Positions 36,882 through 46,077 are shown, counted from the first letter of the stretch. The stretch: DNA of 64,000 nt from Erysipelothrix tonsillarum DSM 14972 (GCF_000373785.1 NZ_KB892377.1:664485-728484), one strand, 5' to 3'. The notes: generated by a model from the sequence alone, not told the origin. Numbers and translations are program-made.

Positions 36882-38096
36882 TTAACATGTTCTTATTAAT
36901 TTAGCGATATAAAACCCATCACCTTGCGTCTCTACGGGATCCAAGGTAATGTCTTGCATTAACTTGAAATTAGCGTGTTCTTCTAAAAAGGTTTGAATTT
37001 GTTTCTCATTTTCTTTACGGTTTAAAGTACATGTTGAATAAACGAGAATACCTTCTTTTTTAATGAATTGTGCGGTATGACGAAGCATGGCTTGCTGAAT
37101 CTGAACCAGTTCATCAAGGTCGCTGGGTAAAATATGGTATCGCAAGTCGTGCTTATGTGAAAGCACACCCAGGCCTGAGCACGGTGCATCTACTAAAATA
37201 CGATCGTACTCTTGTTTTGGGAAGAATTCTAAAACATCGCTGGTAATTATTTGTGCATTCGTAACATTACAGCGTTCTAAAAGTTCTTTGGTAGCTTCCG
37301 CTCTGGATTCATGCAATTCGACCCCGGTAATGGAACCGGTATTCTCTAGTCCATTTGCAATTTGAACTGTTTTCGTCCCTGGACCACAACAACAATCCAA
37401 AACAGAAAGGGATGGTTCAAGATCCATCCAACGAACAACTTCTTGACTGTTTATATCCTGTACCAAAACGTATCCTTCTTGAAGGTATTTACTTTTAAAA
37501 AGCGAAGGTTTCGCTTGCTCATTTGTTTCTCCAAATGTAATATAATCTGACAAATCATCATGTGTAGCTTTTAATTTGTTGCGACGGATATATGTCGGTT
37601 TAATTTCTTGACAATATTGTGCATATTGCATAGCAAACGTTGGACTATACTGTTTTGCTAAAAGTCTCATAATCCAAAGTGGCATGCTGTACTGAATAGA
37701 TGCAACCTCAAGGTCATCGCCTTCAATTGCGCGCTCGCCGCGTTCAATGATTTTTTTTAATACCGCATTTACAACACCTGCATAACGATGTTTTCCAATT
37801 GCCTTACAAAGATCAACCGTCTCACTCACCAATGCATAGTCTGGAATTTGATCCATTTTAAAGTATTGAGCACACCCCATCTTAATAACAAGTCTTACTT
37901 CCTTGGGTAGCTTTGTATCCACTAAATCTTCAAATTGATAATCTAAAAACAGACTGTTTTGTAATGTTGCATAAACAAATGCACTTACAAATGCTTGGTC
38001 TTGCGGTTGTAAATCCAACTCTTTAAGCACCAAGTGCGCATGACGCCCTTTAAAATAGACTTCATTCAGTACTTTATAACTTTCTAATCTTCTCAT
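36882..38096 (-). CDS. rsmB: 16S rRNA (cytosine-C5)-methyltransferase RsmB
   Basis: Methylates C967 (E. coli numbering) of 16S rRNA. The 404-residue protein has an N-terminal NusB-like helical domain (about 1-125) and a SAM-dependent methyltransferase domain with LDCCCGPGTKTVQIA, ILVDAPCSGLG and the catalytic YSTCTLNRKENE. It begins 1 nt from priA. The def and fmt genes that normally lie between priA and rsmB are absent. Confidence 0.93.
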   Translation of the reverse strand: MRRLESYKVLNEVYFKGRHAHLVLKELDLQPQDQAFVSAFVYATLQNSLFLDYQFEDLVDTKLPKEVRLVIKMGCAQYFKMDQIPDYALVSETVDLCKAIGKHRYAGVVNAVLKKIIERGERAIEGDDLEVASIQYSMPLWIMRLLAKQYSPTFAMQYAQYCQEIKPTYIRRNKLKATHDDLSDYITFGETNEQAKPSLFKSKYLQEGYVLVQDINSQEVVRWMDLEPSLSVLDCCCGPGTKTVQIANGLENTGSITGVELHESRAEATKELLERCNVTNAQIITSDVLEFFPKQEYDRILVDAPCSGLGVLSHKHDLRYHILPSDLDELVQIQQAMLRHTAQFIKKEGILVYSTCTLNRKENEKQIQTFLEEHANFKLMQDITLDPVETQGDGFYIAKLIRTC

Positions 38097-38097
38097 A

Positions 38098-40248
38098 TTA
38101 TTCTAATGTTATGGGATTAACATCCACAACAACTCCTGTTCCATTCATTTTTCGATATATCTGTAATGTTTGATTACAAATGTTAATCATCGATTCAATA
38201 TCTTTCCCTTTTAGGATAATGCGTGTTCGATACTTACGATGTAGTTTTCGAAGTTCAGTAGGACCTAGTATTTGAAAACGCTGTTGGTCCATTAATTTGT
38301 AAAAGTCTTCTGCTGCCTGCCAAGATTTGACAGGGTCTTCATCCTGAAAAACCAACGATATTAAGTAATTATAGGGTGGATATCCCGCACACTTGCGGTA
38401 AGCCATCTCTTGTTTAAAGAAATGCTTATATTTTTGGTTCACTGCACACACAATTGCATAGTGGTCAGGATTACTTGTTTGAATCAAAACTTCTCCTGGA
38501 TATTGTCCTCGTCCACTTCTTCCCGCTGCTTGAAGGATCATATTAAAGGTTAATTCAACAGAGCGAAAATCGGAATATGCTAATGTTGAGTCCGCATTAA
38601 CGATCCCTACAAGTGTAACATTCTCAACATCCAACCCCTTAGCAATCATTTGTGTACCTACAAGAATGTCGGATCGATGTTCGATAAAATCGTTGAGTAT
38701 TTTTTTATGGGCATTTTTTTTTGACGTCGTATCCGCATCCATTCGCGCAATCCGTGCAGCAGGAAAAATTGATTCAAGTTGCTCCACAAGTCGTTGCGTT
38801 CCTACGCCGCTCCCAATAATTTTAGGTCGTTTACCATCAACTAAAGGTAACTGACGGTAAATTTCGCCACACATGTGGCATCGTATTGTCTGATCATCTT
38901 TATGATAATTTAGAGCAACATCACAATGTTTACAAAGTAGGACTTCATCTGTCACAGCATTTTTTAAGAGGGTGTTATATCCCCTTCGATTCAACAACAA
39001 CATCGTTTGTTCGCCACAATCCAATCGTTTTTGAATTGCTTGAATTAAATCTTGTGTAAGATATGGAGATTGTTGGTCATAAAGTGCCGTTCGGGTATCT
39101 ACCAACGTTACATCTGGGAAACGATGATTGATTCGGTCTCGTAATTCTAACAGTTGATAATTACCACGTAAGCCACGCGCATAACTCTCAAGTGATGGGG
39201 AAGCACTTCCCAACAAAAGCGGACATTGATGGGTGTGACTCCGCTTCAGTGCGACATCGCGCGTATGATACATTGGGACATTATCTTGTTTATAACTGCT
39301 ATCGTGTTCCTCATCCATTACGATTAAACCGAGATCGTCAAACGGCATAAAAATAGAAGATCGCGTACCAACCACAATTTTAACGTGATGCTTTTGAACA
39401 CGAACATATTGCTCATACTTCTCCTGATCATTAAGCGCTGAGTGATAAATAGCCACATCTTCGCCAAAACGCTGAGAGACACGATGAATCATTTGAGGCG
39501 TCAACGATATCTCGGGGACCATAATTAAAACTTGTTTTCCTTGTGCGAGCACTTGCGCTGCGGCATGTAGATATATCTCGGTTTTCCCACTTCCCGTTAC
39601 ACCGTGCAAAAGATATGTGTTTGATTTTCCGAAAGAAATTTGCTTCATAACATCAATTTGATCCTGTGTTAATACTGGTTGTATATAACGTTCATGAATT
39701 ATTCGTTCTTTATATGAAACTTCACGTTCATATTCAAGGACATACCCTTTATCAATAAGCTTTCGAAAATCAGTATAATACGCTCTTGCATCCTTCAACG
39801 AAAGAATACCCTCTTTTTGTAAATGTTCTAAGAAAGACTGTTGTTTCACTGTAAGATCTGACCATTCCTTCAGCGAACTCAGCGTTACAACCCGCTCCAT
39901 TTTTATTGAACCCGCTGTACTTTTAGGTTTCAGTTTATTAGGAAGTATCGTTTGTAAACACCGAATCATCGGTGTCATGTAATAATAACTCATCCATGCT
40001 GCAAGATCTTTTAATTCGCGATTGAGAATTGGTACCTCATCAAGAACAGAATCGATTGGAGCAACTTTAAAATCCGTCTCATAGGGTTCGTGAATCGAAT
40101 CAACAAATGCAACCATAAGCCGATTACGGACACGAACCAACACACGAACACCCGGTGTTACATCGAATCCATTGTTAGAGTACGTAAGTGTTTGATTATT
40201 TAAAAAACTTTCTTCAATAAATACTTCTAAGTACTTCAATGCAAACAC
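38098..40248 (-). CDS. priA: primosomal protein PriA (replication restart helicase), one zinc site missing
   Basis: DNA helicase that restarts stalled forks (716 aa). Residues 1-190 form the DNA-binding domains; Walker A GVTGSGKT is 216-223; DEEH is 312-315; helicase motifs IGSGVGTQRL, RMDADTT, LVGTQMIAKGLD and QAAGRSGRG follow. PriA normally has eight zinc-binding cysteines in two sites. Here only C439, C442, C457 and C460 remain; the outer pairs are replaced by NAVTDE and VDGKRP. The inner site should still bind zinc. Confidence 0.94.
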   Translation of the reverse strand: MFALKYLEVFIEESFLNNQTLTYSNNGFDVTPGVRVLVRVRNRLMVAFVDSIHEPYETDFKVAPIDSVLDEVPILNRELKDLAAWMSYYYMTPMIRCLQTILPNKLKPKSTAGSIKMERVVTLSSLKEWSDLTVKQQSFLEHLQKEGILSLKDARAYYTDFRKLIDKGYVLEYEREVSYKERIIHERYIQPVLTQDQIDVMKQISFGKSNTYLLHGVTGSGKTEIYLHAAAQVLAQGKQVLIMVPEISLTPQMIHRVSQRFGEDVAIYHSALNDQEKYEQYVRVQKHHVKIVVGTRSSIFMPFDDLGLIVMDEEHDSSYKQDNVPMYHTRDVALKRSHTHQCPLLLGSASPSLESYARGLRGNYQLLELRDRINHRFPDVTLVDTRTALYDQQSPYLTQDLIQAIQKRLDCGEQTMLLLNRRGYNTLLKNAVTDEVLLCKHCDVALNYHKDDQTIRCHMCGEIYRQLPLVDGKRPKIIGSGVGTQRLVEQLESIFPAARIARMDADTTSKKNAHKKILNDFIEHRSDILVGTQMIAKGLDVENVTLVGIVNADSTLAYSDFRSVELTFNMILQAAGRSGRGQYPGEVLIQTSNPDHYAIVCAVNQKYKHFFKQEMAYRKCAGYPPYNYLISLVFQDEDPVKSWQAAEDFYKLMDQQRFQILGPTELRKLHRKYRTRIILKGKDIESMINICNQTLQIYRKMNGTGVVVDVNPITLE

Positions 40249-40271
40249 CTCCCTTAGACTGAAAACAACTC

Positions 40272-40844
40272 TTAAAGAGTTGTTTCAATATTTCTTTTAA
40301 TAATCAAAGCCACGGAATCCGCAGCCTTCTGTGGATCTTCATTACATATTACATAACGATAGTGATTCATTAATTCCATTTCTTTCGCAGCTTTTTCAAG
40401 ACGTTCATTAATAACATCTTGCGATTCCGTTTGACGCCCCTCAATCCGTCGTTTCAGTTCATCCATACTTGGTGGAACTAAAAAGATACTCAACGAATCA
40501 GGAACCCTATCGATAACTTGAAGTGCCCCTTGAACTTCAATTTCTAGCAATACATTTTTACCTAAGTCTCGGAGGCGATCAACTTCTTCCAAAAGCGTTC
40601 CATAATGATTCCCTACAAATTCAGCATGCTCAAGTAATTCATCGTTTGCGAGTGCTTCCTCAAATCGTTCTTGAGTTACAAAATAATAATCTTGACCATC
40701 AATTTCGCCATTTCTTGGTTTGCGTGTTGTCATTGAAATAGAAAACGCTAAGTTCAACTCTTCACGATCAAAAAACAACTTACGAACTGTTCCTTTTCCT
40801 ACCCCACTAGGACCTGAAAATATAATTAATAATCCTCGTTTCAT
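40272..40844 (-). CDS. gmk: guanylate kinase
   Basis: Phosphorylates GMP to GDP. The 190-residue protein has GPSGVGKGT (11-19), SMTTRKPRNGEIDGQDYYFV, the GMP-binding HAEFVGNHYGT and EIEVQGALQV. I chose ATG 40844, which has AGGG at a proper distance; an ATG three codons earlier abuts that site. First gene of the gmk-priA-rsmB-stp-prkC-rsgA-rpe-thiN operon; rpoZ and coaBC, usual followers of gmk, are not here. Confidence 0.96.
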   Translation of the reverse strand: MKRGLLIIFSGPSGVGKGTVRKLFFDREELNLAFSISMTTRKPRNGEIDGQDYYFVTQERFEEALANDELLEHAEFVGNHYGTLLEEVDRLRDLGKNVLLEIEVQGALQVIDRVPDSLSIFLVPPSMDELKRRIEGRQTESQDVINERLEKAAKEMELMNHYRYVICNEDPQKAADSVALIIKRNIETTL

Positions 40845-40873
40845 AAACACCATCCCTTTTAATAATTTTACTT

Positions 40874-40882
40874 ATTATAACA
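40874..40882 (-). promoter_or_regulatory. extended -10 promoter of gmk operon
   Basis: Minus-strand TGTTATAAT; -35 not consensus. Confidence 0.45.
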
Positions 40883-40920
40883 TAACAAGTCAAACAATTT
40901 TATAAACCGTCATGACTTAA

Positions 40921-40929
40921 TGGTATAAT
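40921..40929 (+). promoter_or_regulatory. extended -10 promoter of rqcH
   Basis: TGGTATAAT, 30 nt before the start codon; no good -35. Confidence 0.5.
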
Positions 40930-40959
40930 ACCCTTGATAAGTATTGAGAGGTAGATAAT

Positions 40960-42582
40960 ATGGCTATTGATGGCGTACTATTAAATCGTATTGTAACGAT
41001 GATGAATGATGATTGTCCTGTAAAAATAAATAAAATAACTCAACCTTCAAATCATGAATTTATGCTTCATTGTTTTGCAGGTAAAAAAATGAATATGTTC
41101 ATTTCAACACACCCCGTCTTCAGTCGAGTGCAATGGACAAAAGAAAAACCCACAGCACATCTCGATCAAACACACCTGTTGACATTGATGAGAAAACATC
41201 TCGAAGGGGGTATTATTACCCAAATAAGCCAGTATGGTTATGATCGGGTTATCGAAATACATATTGAGCATCGAGATAATATGGGTGTTATCCGCCCTTA
41301 TCGTTTGATTGTAGAATTACTTGGTAAATACGCAAATATTATTATCGTTAATGACGAAAACATCATTATCGATGCACTCAAACGTATTTCTCCATTTGAA
41401 AATACATCACGAGCTATCGTAAGTGGTGGACTCTATGAATATCCACCCCAGTTTGATAAAAAGTCTTTCTTAGAGTTAGCGACGTATCAATCTGACGAAG
41501 CCCTTAAAAATCAGTTCAATGGAATATCCCCCTTGCTCGAACGCGAAATCATGTTTCGCCTTAAATCACAAGAACCCCATGAAATCATATCGTTATTGAC
41601 CGAATCAAAAACGGTTTATCTCTATGAACATGACTTTCATATCATTGAATTGACACATCTTAATCAATCCTATAAAGAAATGCCCATTATGGAAGGTCTT
41701 GATGCATATTTTAGAGATCTTCAACAAAAAGATCGAATCAAAGCACACACCGGTGACTTACTAAAACTCATTAAGCGTGAATTAAAACGCAGTCGCGCTA
41801 AATTACCAAAATTATACGATGATTATGACAAAGCTCAAGATAGCGACCACTTACGTGAAAAAGGCGATCTCCTCTTTGCATTTGCGAGCGCCCTTCCTAA
41901 CGGACACCATGAAATAACGATTCAAGACTTTGAAGGTAATGATGTAACGATTGACTTGGATCCACGATTTACGGGAAAAGACAATGCAAGACGTTATTTT
42001 AAACGTTATCAGAAAGCAAAAACAAGTCTTCATTATCTCGAAGAACAAATTGAAAAAACTGAGGCACGCATACACTATTTTGAACAACTTCAAACGCAAG
42101 CAGAACAAGCAACCGTCGAAGATGCTCAAGAAATCAGTGATGAGCTGATTTCTCACGGAATTATCAATCAAAAACGTCTTCGTAAGCAAACTCTTAAGAA
42201 AAAGAAAAAACCGAATTATTTAACGATTAATTACGATGAAGATACAACTATTTTTGTTGGTAAGAACAATTTACAAAACGACTATCTAACATTTAAACTT
42301 GCCCGTAAAGAAGATATGTGGTTTCATGCTGCCAATACTTTTGGGGCTCATGTCATCATTAAAACACCGGAATTAGATGAACCTAAGATTCGTCTATGCG
42401 CCCATCTTGCAGCCTATTATTCGAAAGCACGACATGGTAGCAGTGTTGAAGTTTATTATACACAAGCAAAAAACATAAAAAAAATCCCAGGGGCAAACCC
42501 AGGACTTGTAAGTCTTTCGACCCAAAAAAGTATTTTTATAGATCCTGATGAAAATCTTGTCTTAACTTATTTGAGCGAATGA
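40960..42582 (+). CDS. rqcH: Rqc2 homologue RqcH (NFACT family, 'fibronectin-binding' FbpA)
   Basis: Ribosome quality control factor that recruits tRNA-Ala to stalled 50S subunits and adds C-terminal alanine tails. The 540-residue protein has the NFACT-N domain with the conserved Asp95-Arg96 (YDRVIEI), helix-hairpin-helix and coiled-coil regions (about 170-400) and the NFACT-R domain with PNYLTINYDEDTTIFVGKNN and KEDMWFHAANTFGAHVII. Older names call this a fibronectin-binding adhesin. No rqcP is nearby. Its 3' end overlaps the opposite-strand metallopeptidase gene by 47 nt. Confidence 0.93.
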   Translation: MAIDGVLLNRIVTMMNDDCPVKINKITQPSNHEFMLHCFAGKKMNMFISTHPVFSRVQWTKEKPTAHLDQTHLLTLMRKHLEGGIITQISQYGYDRVIEIHIEHRDNMGVIRPYRLIVELLGKYANIIIVNDENIIIDALKRISPFENTSRAIVSGGLYEYPPQFDKKSFLELATYQSDEALKNQFNGISPLLEREIMFRLKSQEPHEIISLLTESKTVYLYEHDFHIIELTHLNQSYKEMPIMEGLDAYFRDLQQKDRIKAHTGDLLKLIKRELKRSRAKLPKLYDDYDKAQDSDHLREKGDLLFAFASALPNGHHEITIQDFEGNDVTIDLDPRFTGKDNARRYFKRYQKAKTSLHYLEEQIEKTEARIHYFEQLQTQAEQATVEDAQEISDELISHGIINQKRLRKQTLKKKKKPNYLTINYDEDTTIFVGKNNLQNDYLTFKLARKEDMWFHAANTFGAHVIIKTPELDEPKIRLCAHLAAYYSKARHGSSVEVYYTQAKNIKKIPGANPGLVSLSTQKSIFIDPDENLVLTYLSE

Positions 42583-43195
42583 TTGCTTTATACGAAGGCA
42601 TTACAGATTCCACAACTTCATAGAAACGCGCACTGTGATTAAATTCGATGATATGAGCACATTCGTGTAATACCACATAATGAATAAAAGGGATGCTTTC
42701 ATGGTATAAATAAGTATTGAAAGCAAGTTCATGTTGTTGATTACAACGTCCATACAGTCGCTTATAACGCCTCACCTTAAACGGAGGCGTTTTTAATTTC
42801 AAACGCCAAGCGTAAAAACACACCAACGATTGCAATCTTAATTCAAGTTGATTTTTAAAAAACTGATCTACGCGGTCATTGATTTTATCAAATGCTAAGG
42901 TTTGAGGAATGCTAAGATGAATTAAATTGGGATATTCGGTGATTGCAAATTTTGCTCCTTCTTCAAAAGTAATATCTTTATAGACACCAAAAACACGCAG
43001 TTTTTTTGTTTCGCCATGATGGTACCCCATCGGCTCATAGGTTTCTAGGTGTTTATGAATCCATGCTTGCTTCTTATCTACAAAATCCATAATGACGCGA
43101 TCTGAAACACCTAAAGGTGCTTTAACAATGACCTTCCCATCACGAACATGGATTGCCATCGTTTTTCGTTTACTTCTTATGATTTCTATATTCAT
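42536..43195 (-). CDS. YgjP-like metallopeptidase (WLM/M48-type fold)
   Basis: A 219-residue protein with the zinc motif HECAH (near residue 178) followed by IEFNHSARFYEVVESVMP, which matches the YgjP/DUF45 family pattern HExxHxxxxNHSxxFW. The upstream RYKRLYGRCNQQHELAFN corresponds to the family's 'K.R..WGSC...G...N' segment. I chose ATG 43195; a possible earlier ATG at 43213 sits inside the promoter of the divergent HAD gene. Neither has a good ribosome binding site. Substrate unknown. Confidence 0.8.
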   Translation of the reverse strand: MNIEIIRSKRKTMAIHVRDGKVIVKAPLGVSDRVIMDFVDKKQAWIHKHLETYEPMGYHHGETKKLRVFGVYKDITFEEGAKFAITEYPNLIHLSIPQTLAFDKINDRVDQFFKNQLELRLQSLVCFYAWRLKLKTPPFKVRRYKRLYGRCNQQHELAFNTYLYHESIPFIHYVVLHECAHIIEFNHSARFYEVVESVMPSYKAIIRSNKLRQDFHQDL

Positions 43196-43219
43196 AAAAG
43201 TATCATAGCACATTCATGC

Positions 43220-43225
43220 TATAAT
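43220..43225 (+). promoter_or_regulatory. -10 element (extended) of the HAD gene
   Basis: TGCTATAAT just 15 nt before the ATG, implying a leader of only about 9 nt that still contains GGTGA. Confidence 0.45.
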
Positions 43226-43240
43226 ATTTAAGGTGATAAA

Positions 43241-44011
43241 ATGAAAAACAATGAAATATTCTATTTTGATGTAGATGGAACACTTTTGGATAATACCACA
43301 CATACAGTTCCTCAAAGCACAATCGATGCTCTGTATCAATTAAAATCGAAAGGATACTTAGTCGCTCTGTGTACGGGAAGAAGTTTATTAGGTGTGCATG
43401 AAGCTGGTGTTGATGATATCTTCCCTTGGGATGGTTATGTTTTATCCAATGGATCGCTCATTTTAGATTCGGAACAAAATATCATTTCTGAGGTATATTT
43501 CGAACCGGAATTTATACATGAATTAATCCGTGTAAATCAAGGTCCGTTGCTCCTTGAGGGTGATGAAAACACACTTACCAGTAAAGCAAATGATCGCTTA
43601 TTGGCATCCCTTAAACATTTTGGCATACCAACAATGTATCCGGTAGTCCCTTATCAAAACCAAAAAATATATAATTTAATCAGTTATGATATCGACACAT
43701 TATCGAAAGATGACTATAATAGACTTATCGGTGATAAAAAAACCGCTTTTGATCAATTAGGCAACCTTGAGGTTATTCCCTCACAAGGTGGAAAATACAA
43801 CGGATTAATGACATTGAATAATCATCTAAACGTTACACATTATGTCGGCTTCGGCGATGGAGATAACGATGTGGATTTTCTTAGAAATGCGAATTTCTCA
43901 GTTGCCCTTGGAAATGCATGTGAATCGGCGAAACAAGTCGCTGATTACATTACTCGAGATGTTGATCAAGATGGTATTATGTACGCCTTAAAAAAACACG
44001 GTGTACTTTAG
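43241..44011 (+). CDS. Cof-type HAD phosphatase
   Basis: Haloacid dehalogenase-superfamily hydrolase with a C2B cap (256 aa). Motif I is YFDVDGTLLDN (nucleophile and acid aspartates), motif II ALCTGRS, a lysine near residue 188 (SQGGKYNGL) and motif IV GFGDGDNDVDFL. Such enzymes dephosphorylate sugar phosphates, flavin or other small phosphates; the substrate cannot be told from sequence. It is followed 13 nt later by a membrane protein gene, probably in the same operon. Confidence 0.9.
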   Translation: MKNNEIFYFDVDGTLLDNTTHTVPQSTIDALYQLKSKGYLVALCTGRSLLGVHEAGVDDIFPWDGYVLSNGSLILDSEQNIISEVYFEPEFIHELIRVNQGPLLLEGDENTLTSKANDRLLASLKHFGIPTMYPVVPYQNQKIYNLISYDIDTLSKDDYNRLIGDKKTAFDQLGNLEVIPSQGGKYNGLMTLNNHLNVTHYVGFGDGDNDVDFLRNANFSVALGNACESAKQVADYITRDVDQDGIMYALKKHGVL

Positions 44012-44024
44012 GTAGGAGCGAATT

Positions 44025-44585
44025 ATGAACTTTACAGATGAAGAATTATTTAAAATGGATATGATTAAAGATAAACGTCGTCGTTTACTTTATTTAATCA
44101 AAGGCAAACAAGAAGGTTATCATATTCAAGAACGAGAAATGAAAATCATGAATATTATTACAGGCCGAAATCTTTGGGTACTCTTAGGCTTTGTTATGTC
44201 CTATGGATTACTAAGACAGTCCCTTCTTGTTTCTGTCGTTGTCGCAATTGTAATTTTTATTGCTTTCTATGTTTATGAAAAGTATTTTTTCTTAAAAGAA
44301 CGTAATATTATCAAAATATCAGATCAAGATTATGCAAAACTTACTTCTCTAAGCGCCTTAAAGTCTAAAAAATCAGACGTCGGTTCGTATGTTGTCGTTC
44401 CCTTACTTGTAATCCTCATACTCGTCACACGTAATATGGACGGACGCTTTACTCCCACAGAATATGATCTTGGGTTGATGTATATCGGAATTGCAGTCCT
44501 ACTCGTCATAAGCATCTATTATGCAATTCAATTCCTTAAATTACGAAAACAAATTAAAGAAGTTGAAACAAGTCAAAAACAGTAG
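44025..44585 (+). CDS. unknown membrane protein, about four spans
   Basis: Not recognised. The 186-residue protein starts with a charged cytoplasmic-like segment (1-45), then two adjacent hydrophobic segments (about 50-68 and 70-88), a lysine-rich loop (about 90-118), two more segments (about 121-138 and 148-168) and a basic end. AGGAG stands 6 nt before the ATG. It follows the HAD gene and is ended by a terminator overlapping its stop. Confidence 0.75.
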   Translation: MNFTDEELFKMDMIKDKRRRLLYLIKGKQEGYHIQEREMKIMNIITGRNLWVLLGFVMSYGLLRQSLLVSVVVAIVIFIAFYVYEKYFFLKERNIIKISDQDYAKLTSLSALKSKKSDVGSYVVVPLLVILILVTRNMDGRFTPTEYDLGLMYIGIAVLLVISIYYAIQFLKLRKQIKEVETSQKQ

Positions 44586-44601
44586 ATATCTACTGTTTTT
44601 C
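44575..44601 (+). terminator. terminator after the four-span membrane protein
   Basis: AAAAACAGTAG (44575-44585) pairs with CTACTGTTTTT (44590-44600), loop ATAT. Symmetric, so it may act on either strand. Confidence 0.75.
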
Positions 44602-44684
44602 TTTGAAATCTCATTGGTTATTCACTTGCCTTGTTACAGAGGTATAGGGTAAACTTAAAGTAGTTATAAAGAGAGGGTGTTTAA

Positions 44685-45587
44685 ATGAAAAAAAGAAATA
44701 TATTACCAACATTTTTTATATTAATTGGACTTGGTTGTCTCGGTGGCGCTTATATTCTTAACCAAGAAGGGTATCGCCTCTATGCAGCTTTGGCGTGTGG
44801 AACATCCCTATTTTTTGTGATAATGAGCATCATTGTCATTTCGATTCATAAGGGTCGTGATTACGATGAATTAATTGATGAAGCACCTGAATCTAAAGAG
44901 CAAAACACACAGCAAGCTTCAAGTGAACTTGAAGAAGATGAAGATTTTATATTTGAAGATGAAGATGATGACGAAGCAATCGAAATGGATCATCCTGCTG
45001 ACTTATTTGAAGAAACGAATTCAACTCGCATTTTTAATCCGACAAACTTTGATGATCCGCTTAGATCAACTCAGATAAATCCATCCAAACAAACAGATAT
45101 CAAAACAGAAAAATCTGTGAACCTTCCCGAAGAAAAGACGTCTCGGATCACGCTTACGCTTGTACGTAGTGATGAAAACCAACAAAATATTTATCAGCTA
45201 CTGCATAAAATGAATGCACTTGGCTTATTAAAAGAATCTGTTGCATATAAGATGAATCAAGAACAAATCACGAATCATAAATTAACTAATAAATATATAT
45301 TTGAAAACATTTTCAATGATATTCCTTCAATTAGCCTCGTTAAAGAGCGAAATCGCAAAGAAACACTTACCCACATCAAAGTGATGGCAGGCGTTTCTGA
45401 TAGTGATCTTGTTCTCATAGGCTATATTCCAACTAAATACCTCGTCGATGTACATAAATCATTTGATTCGATTTATCATATCCGCGGTAAAATAACTGGT
45501 GGTAACTTTAAGAACTGGAAATCAGATGGTAGTTGCAATCAAGGTGAATTACCTTATATCGCTTCGATCACAATTTTTTCAAAATAA
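44685..45587 (+). CDS. unknown membrane-anchored protein with acidic linker
   Basis: Not recognised. The 300-residue protein has two N-terminal membrane helices (about 7-25 and 33-53), a strongly acidic low-complexity linker (about 60-105, many Glu/Asp), and a C-terminal domain (about 150-300) predicted to be mixed alpha/beta. The ribosome binding site is GAGAGGGTG. It lies between two terminators, so it is probably its own transcript. The charge pattern resembles membrane proteins with a cytosolic effector domain, but no function can be assigned. Confidence 0.75.
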   Translation: MKKRNILPTFFILIGLGCLGGAYILNQEGYRLYAALACGTSLFFVIMSIIVISIHKGRDYDELIDEAPESKEQNTQQASSELEEDEDFIFEDEDDDEAIEMDHPADLFEETNSTRIFNPTNFDDPLRSTQINPSKQTDIKTEKSVNLPEEKTSRITLTLVRSDENQQNIYQLLHKMNALGLLKESVAYKMNQEQITNHKLTNKYIFENIFNDIPSISLVKERNRKETLTHIKVMAGVSDSDLVLIGYIPTKYLVDVHKSFDSIYHIRGKITGGNFKNWKSDGSCNQGELPYIASITIFSK

Positions 45588-45609
45588 AAGAGCTTATGCT
45601 CTTTTTTTT
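45586..45609 (+). terminator. terminator after the acidic-linker protein
   Basis: AAAAGAGC (45586-45593) pairs with GCTCTTTT (45598-45605), loop TTAT, then T-run. Confidence 0.8.
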
Positions 45610-45640
45610 AGGATATTTTTTTTGAGAGTTTATTTAAACA

Positions 45641-46051
45641 ATGGTGGTCATAATCGAAACGACAAACATACTTCTTATCATAAATCTTCTACTCTTATCT
45701 TATATAGACTATAAATTGTTATGCATTCCAAACTGTTTAATCTACCTGATTTACATTCTAAGGTTGGTTGCTTCCGTCGATATCACAACCGATAATATTG
45801 CGAGTATGATTTTATTTTCAGCGCCGTTTTATTTTTTCGAAGCAAAACGTAAAAGTATTGGTATGGGTGACGTCTTACTAATTCAAGCACTATGCTTTTA
45901 TCTAGGCTTTGAAAAAAGCCTTGTAGGGCTCTATTACACCGGCATAGCATCCGGTTGCATGTTAGTTCTCTTATTGATTCAATACGGCAACAGAACCCGT
46001 AAGTATCCCTTTGTGCCGATTATAAGTATCGGTTTTATGCTCGCACTTTAA
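45641..46051 (+). CDS. minimal A24 family prepilin peptidase-like protein
   Basis: An integral membrane aspartic protease core (136 aa) with both catalytic aspartates: Asp23 in SYIDYKLLCIPN and Asp77 in the GMGD motif. It has about five hydrophobic segments and lacks the N-terminal cysteine-rich methyltransferase domain of full prepilin peptidases, like archaeal-type or CpaA/TadV forms. No pilin, ATPase or com genes are nearby. An in-frame stop just upstream fixes ATG 45641 or later as start, but the ribosome binding site is weak, so the gene may be poorly translated. Confidence 0.7.
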   Translation: MVVIIETTNILLIINLLLLSYIDYKLLCIPNCLIYLIYILRLVASVDITTDNIASMILFSAPFYFFEAKRKSIGMGDVLLIQALCFYLGFEKSLVGLYYTGIASGCMLVLLLIQYGNRTRKYPFVPIISIGFMLAL

Positions 46052-46077
46052 AAAAAAGACAGTAGCAACTGTCTTTT
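46051..46077. terminator. bidirectional terminator
   Basis: AAAAGACAGT (46054-46063) pairs with ACTGTCTTTT (46068-46077), loop AGCA. The minus-strand T-run (TTTTTTTT) is stronger, so it mainly ends the HD/ptsI transcript. Confidence 0.8.

Noticed and set aside
41851..42189. 112-codon frame antisense to rqcH
   Set aside because: Shadow of a well-supported gene with no start signal.
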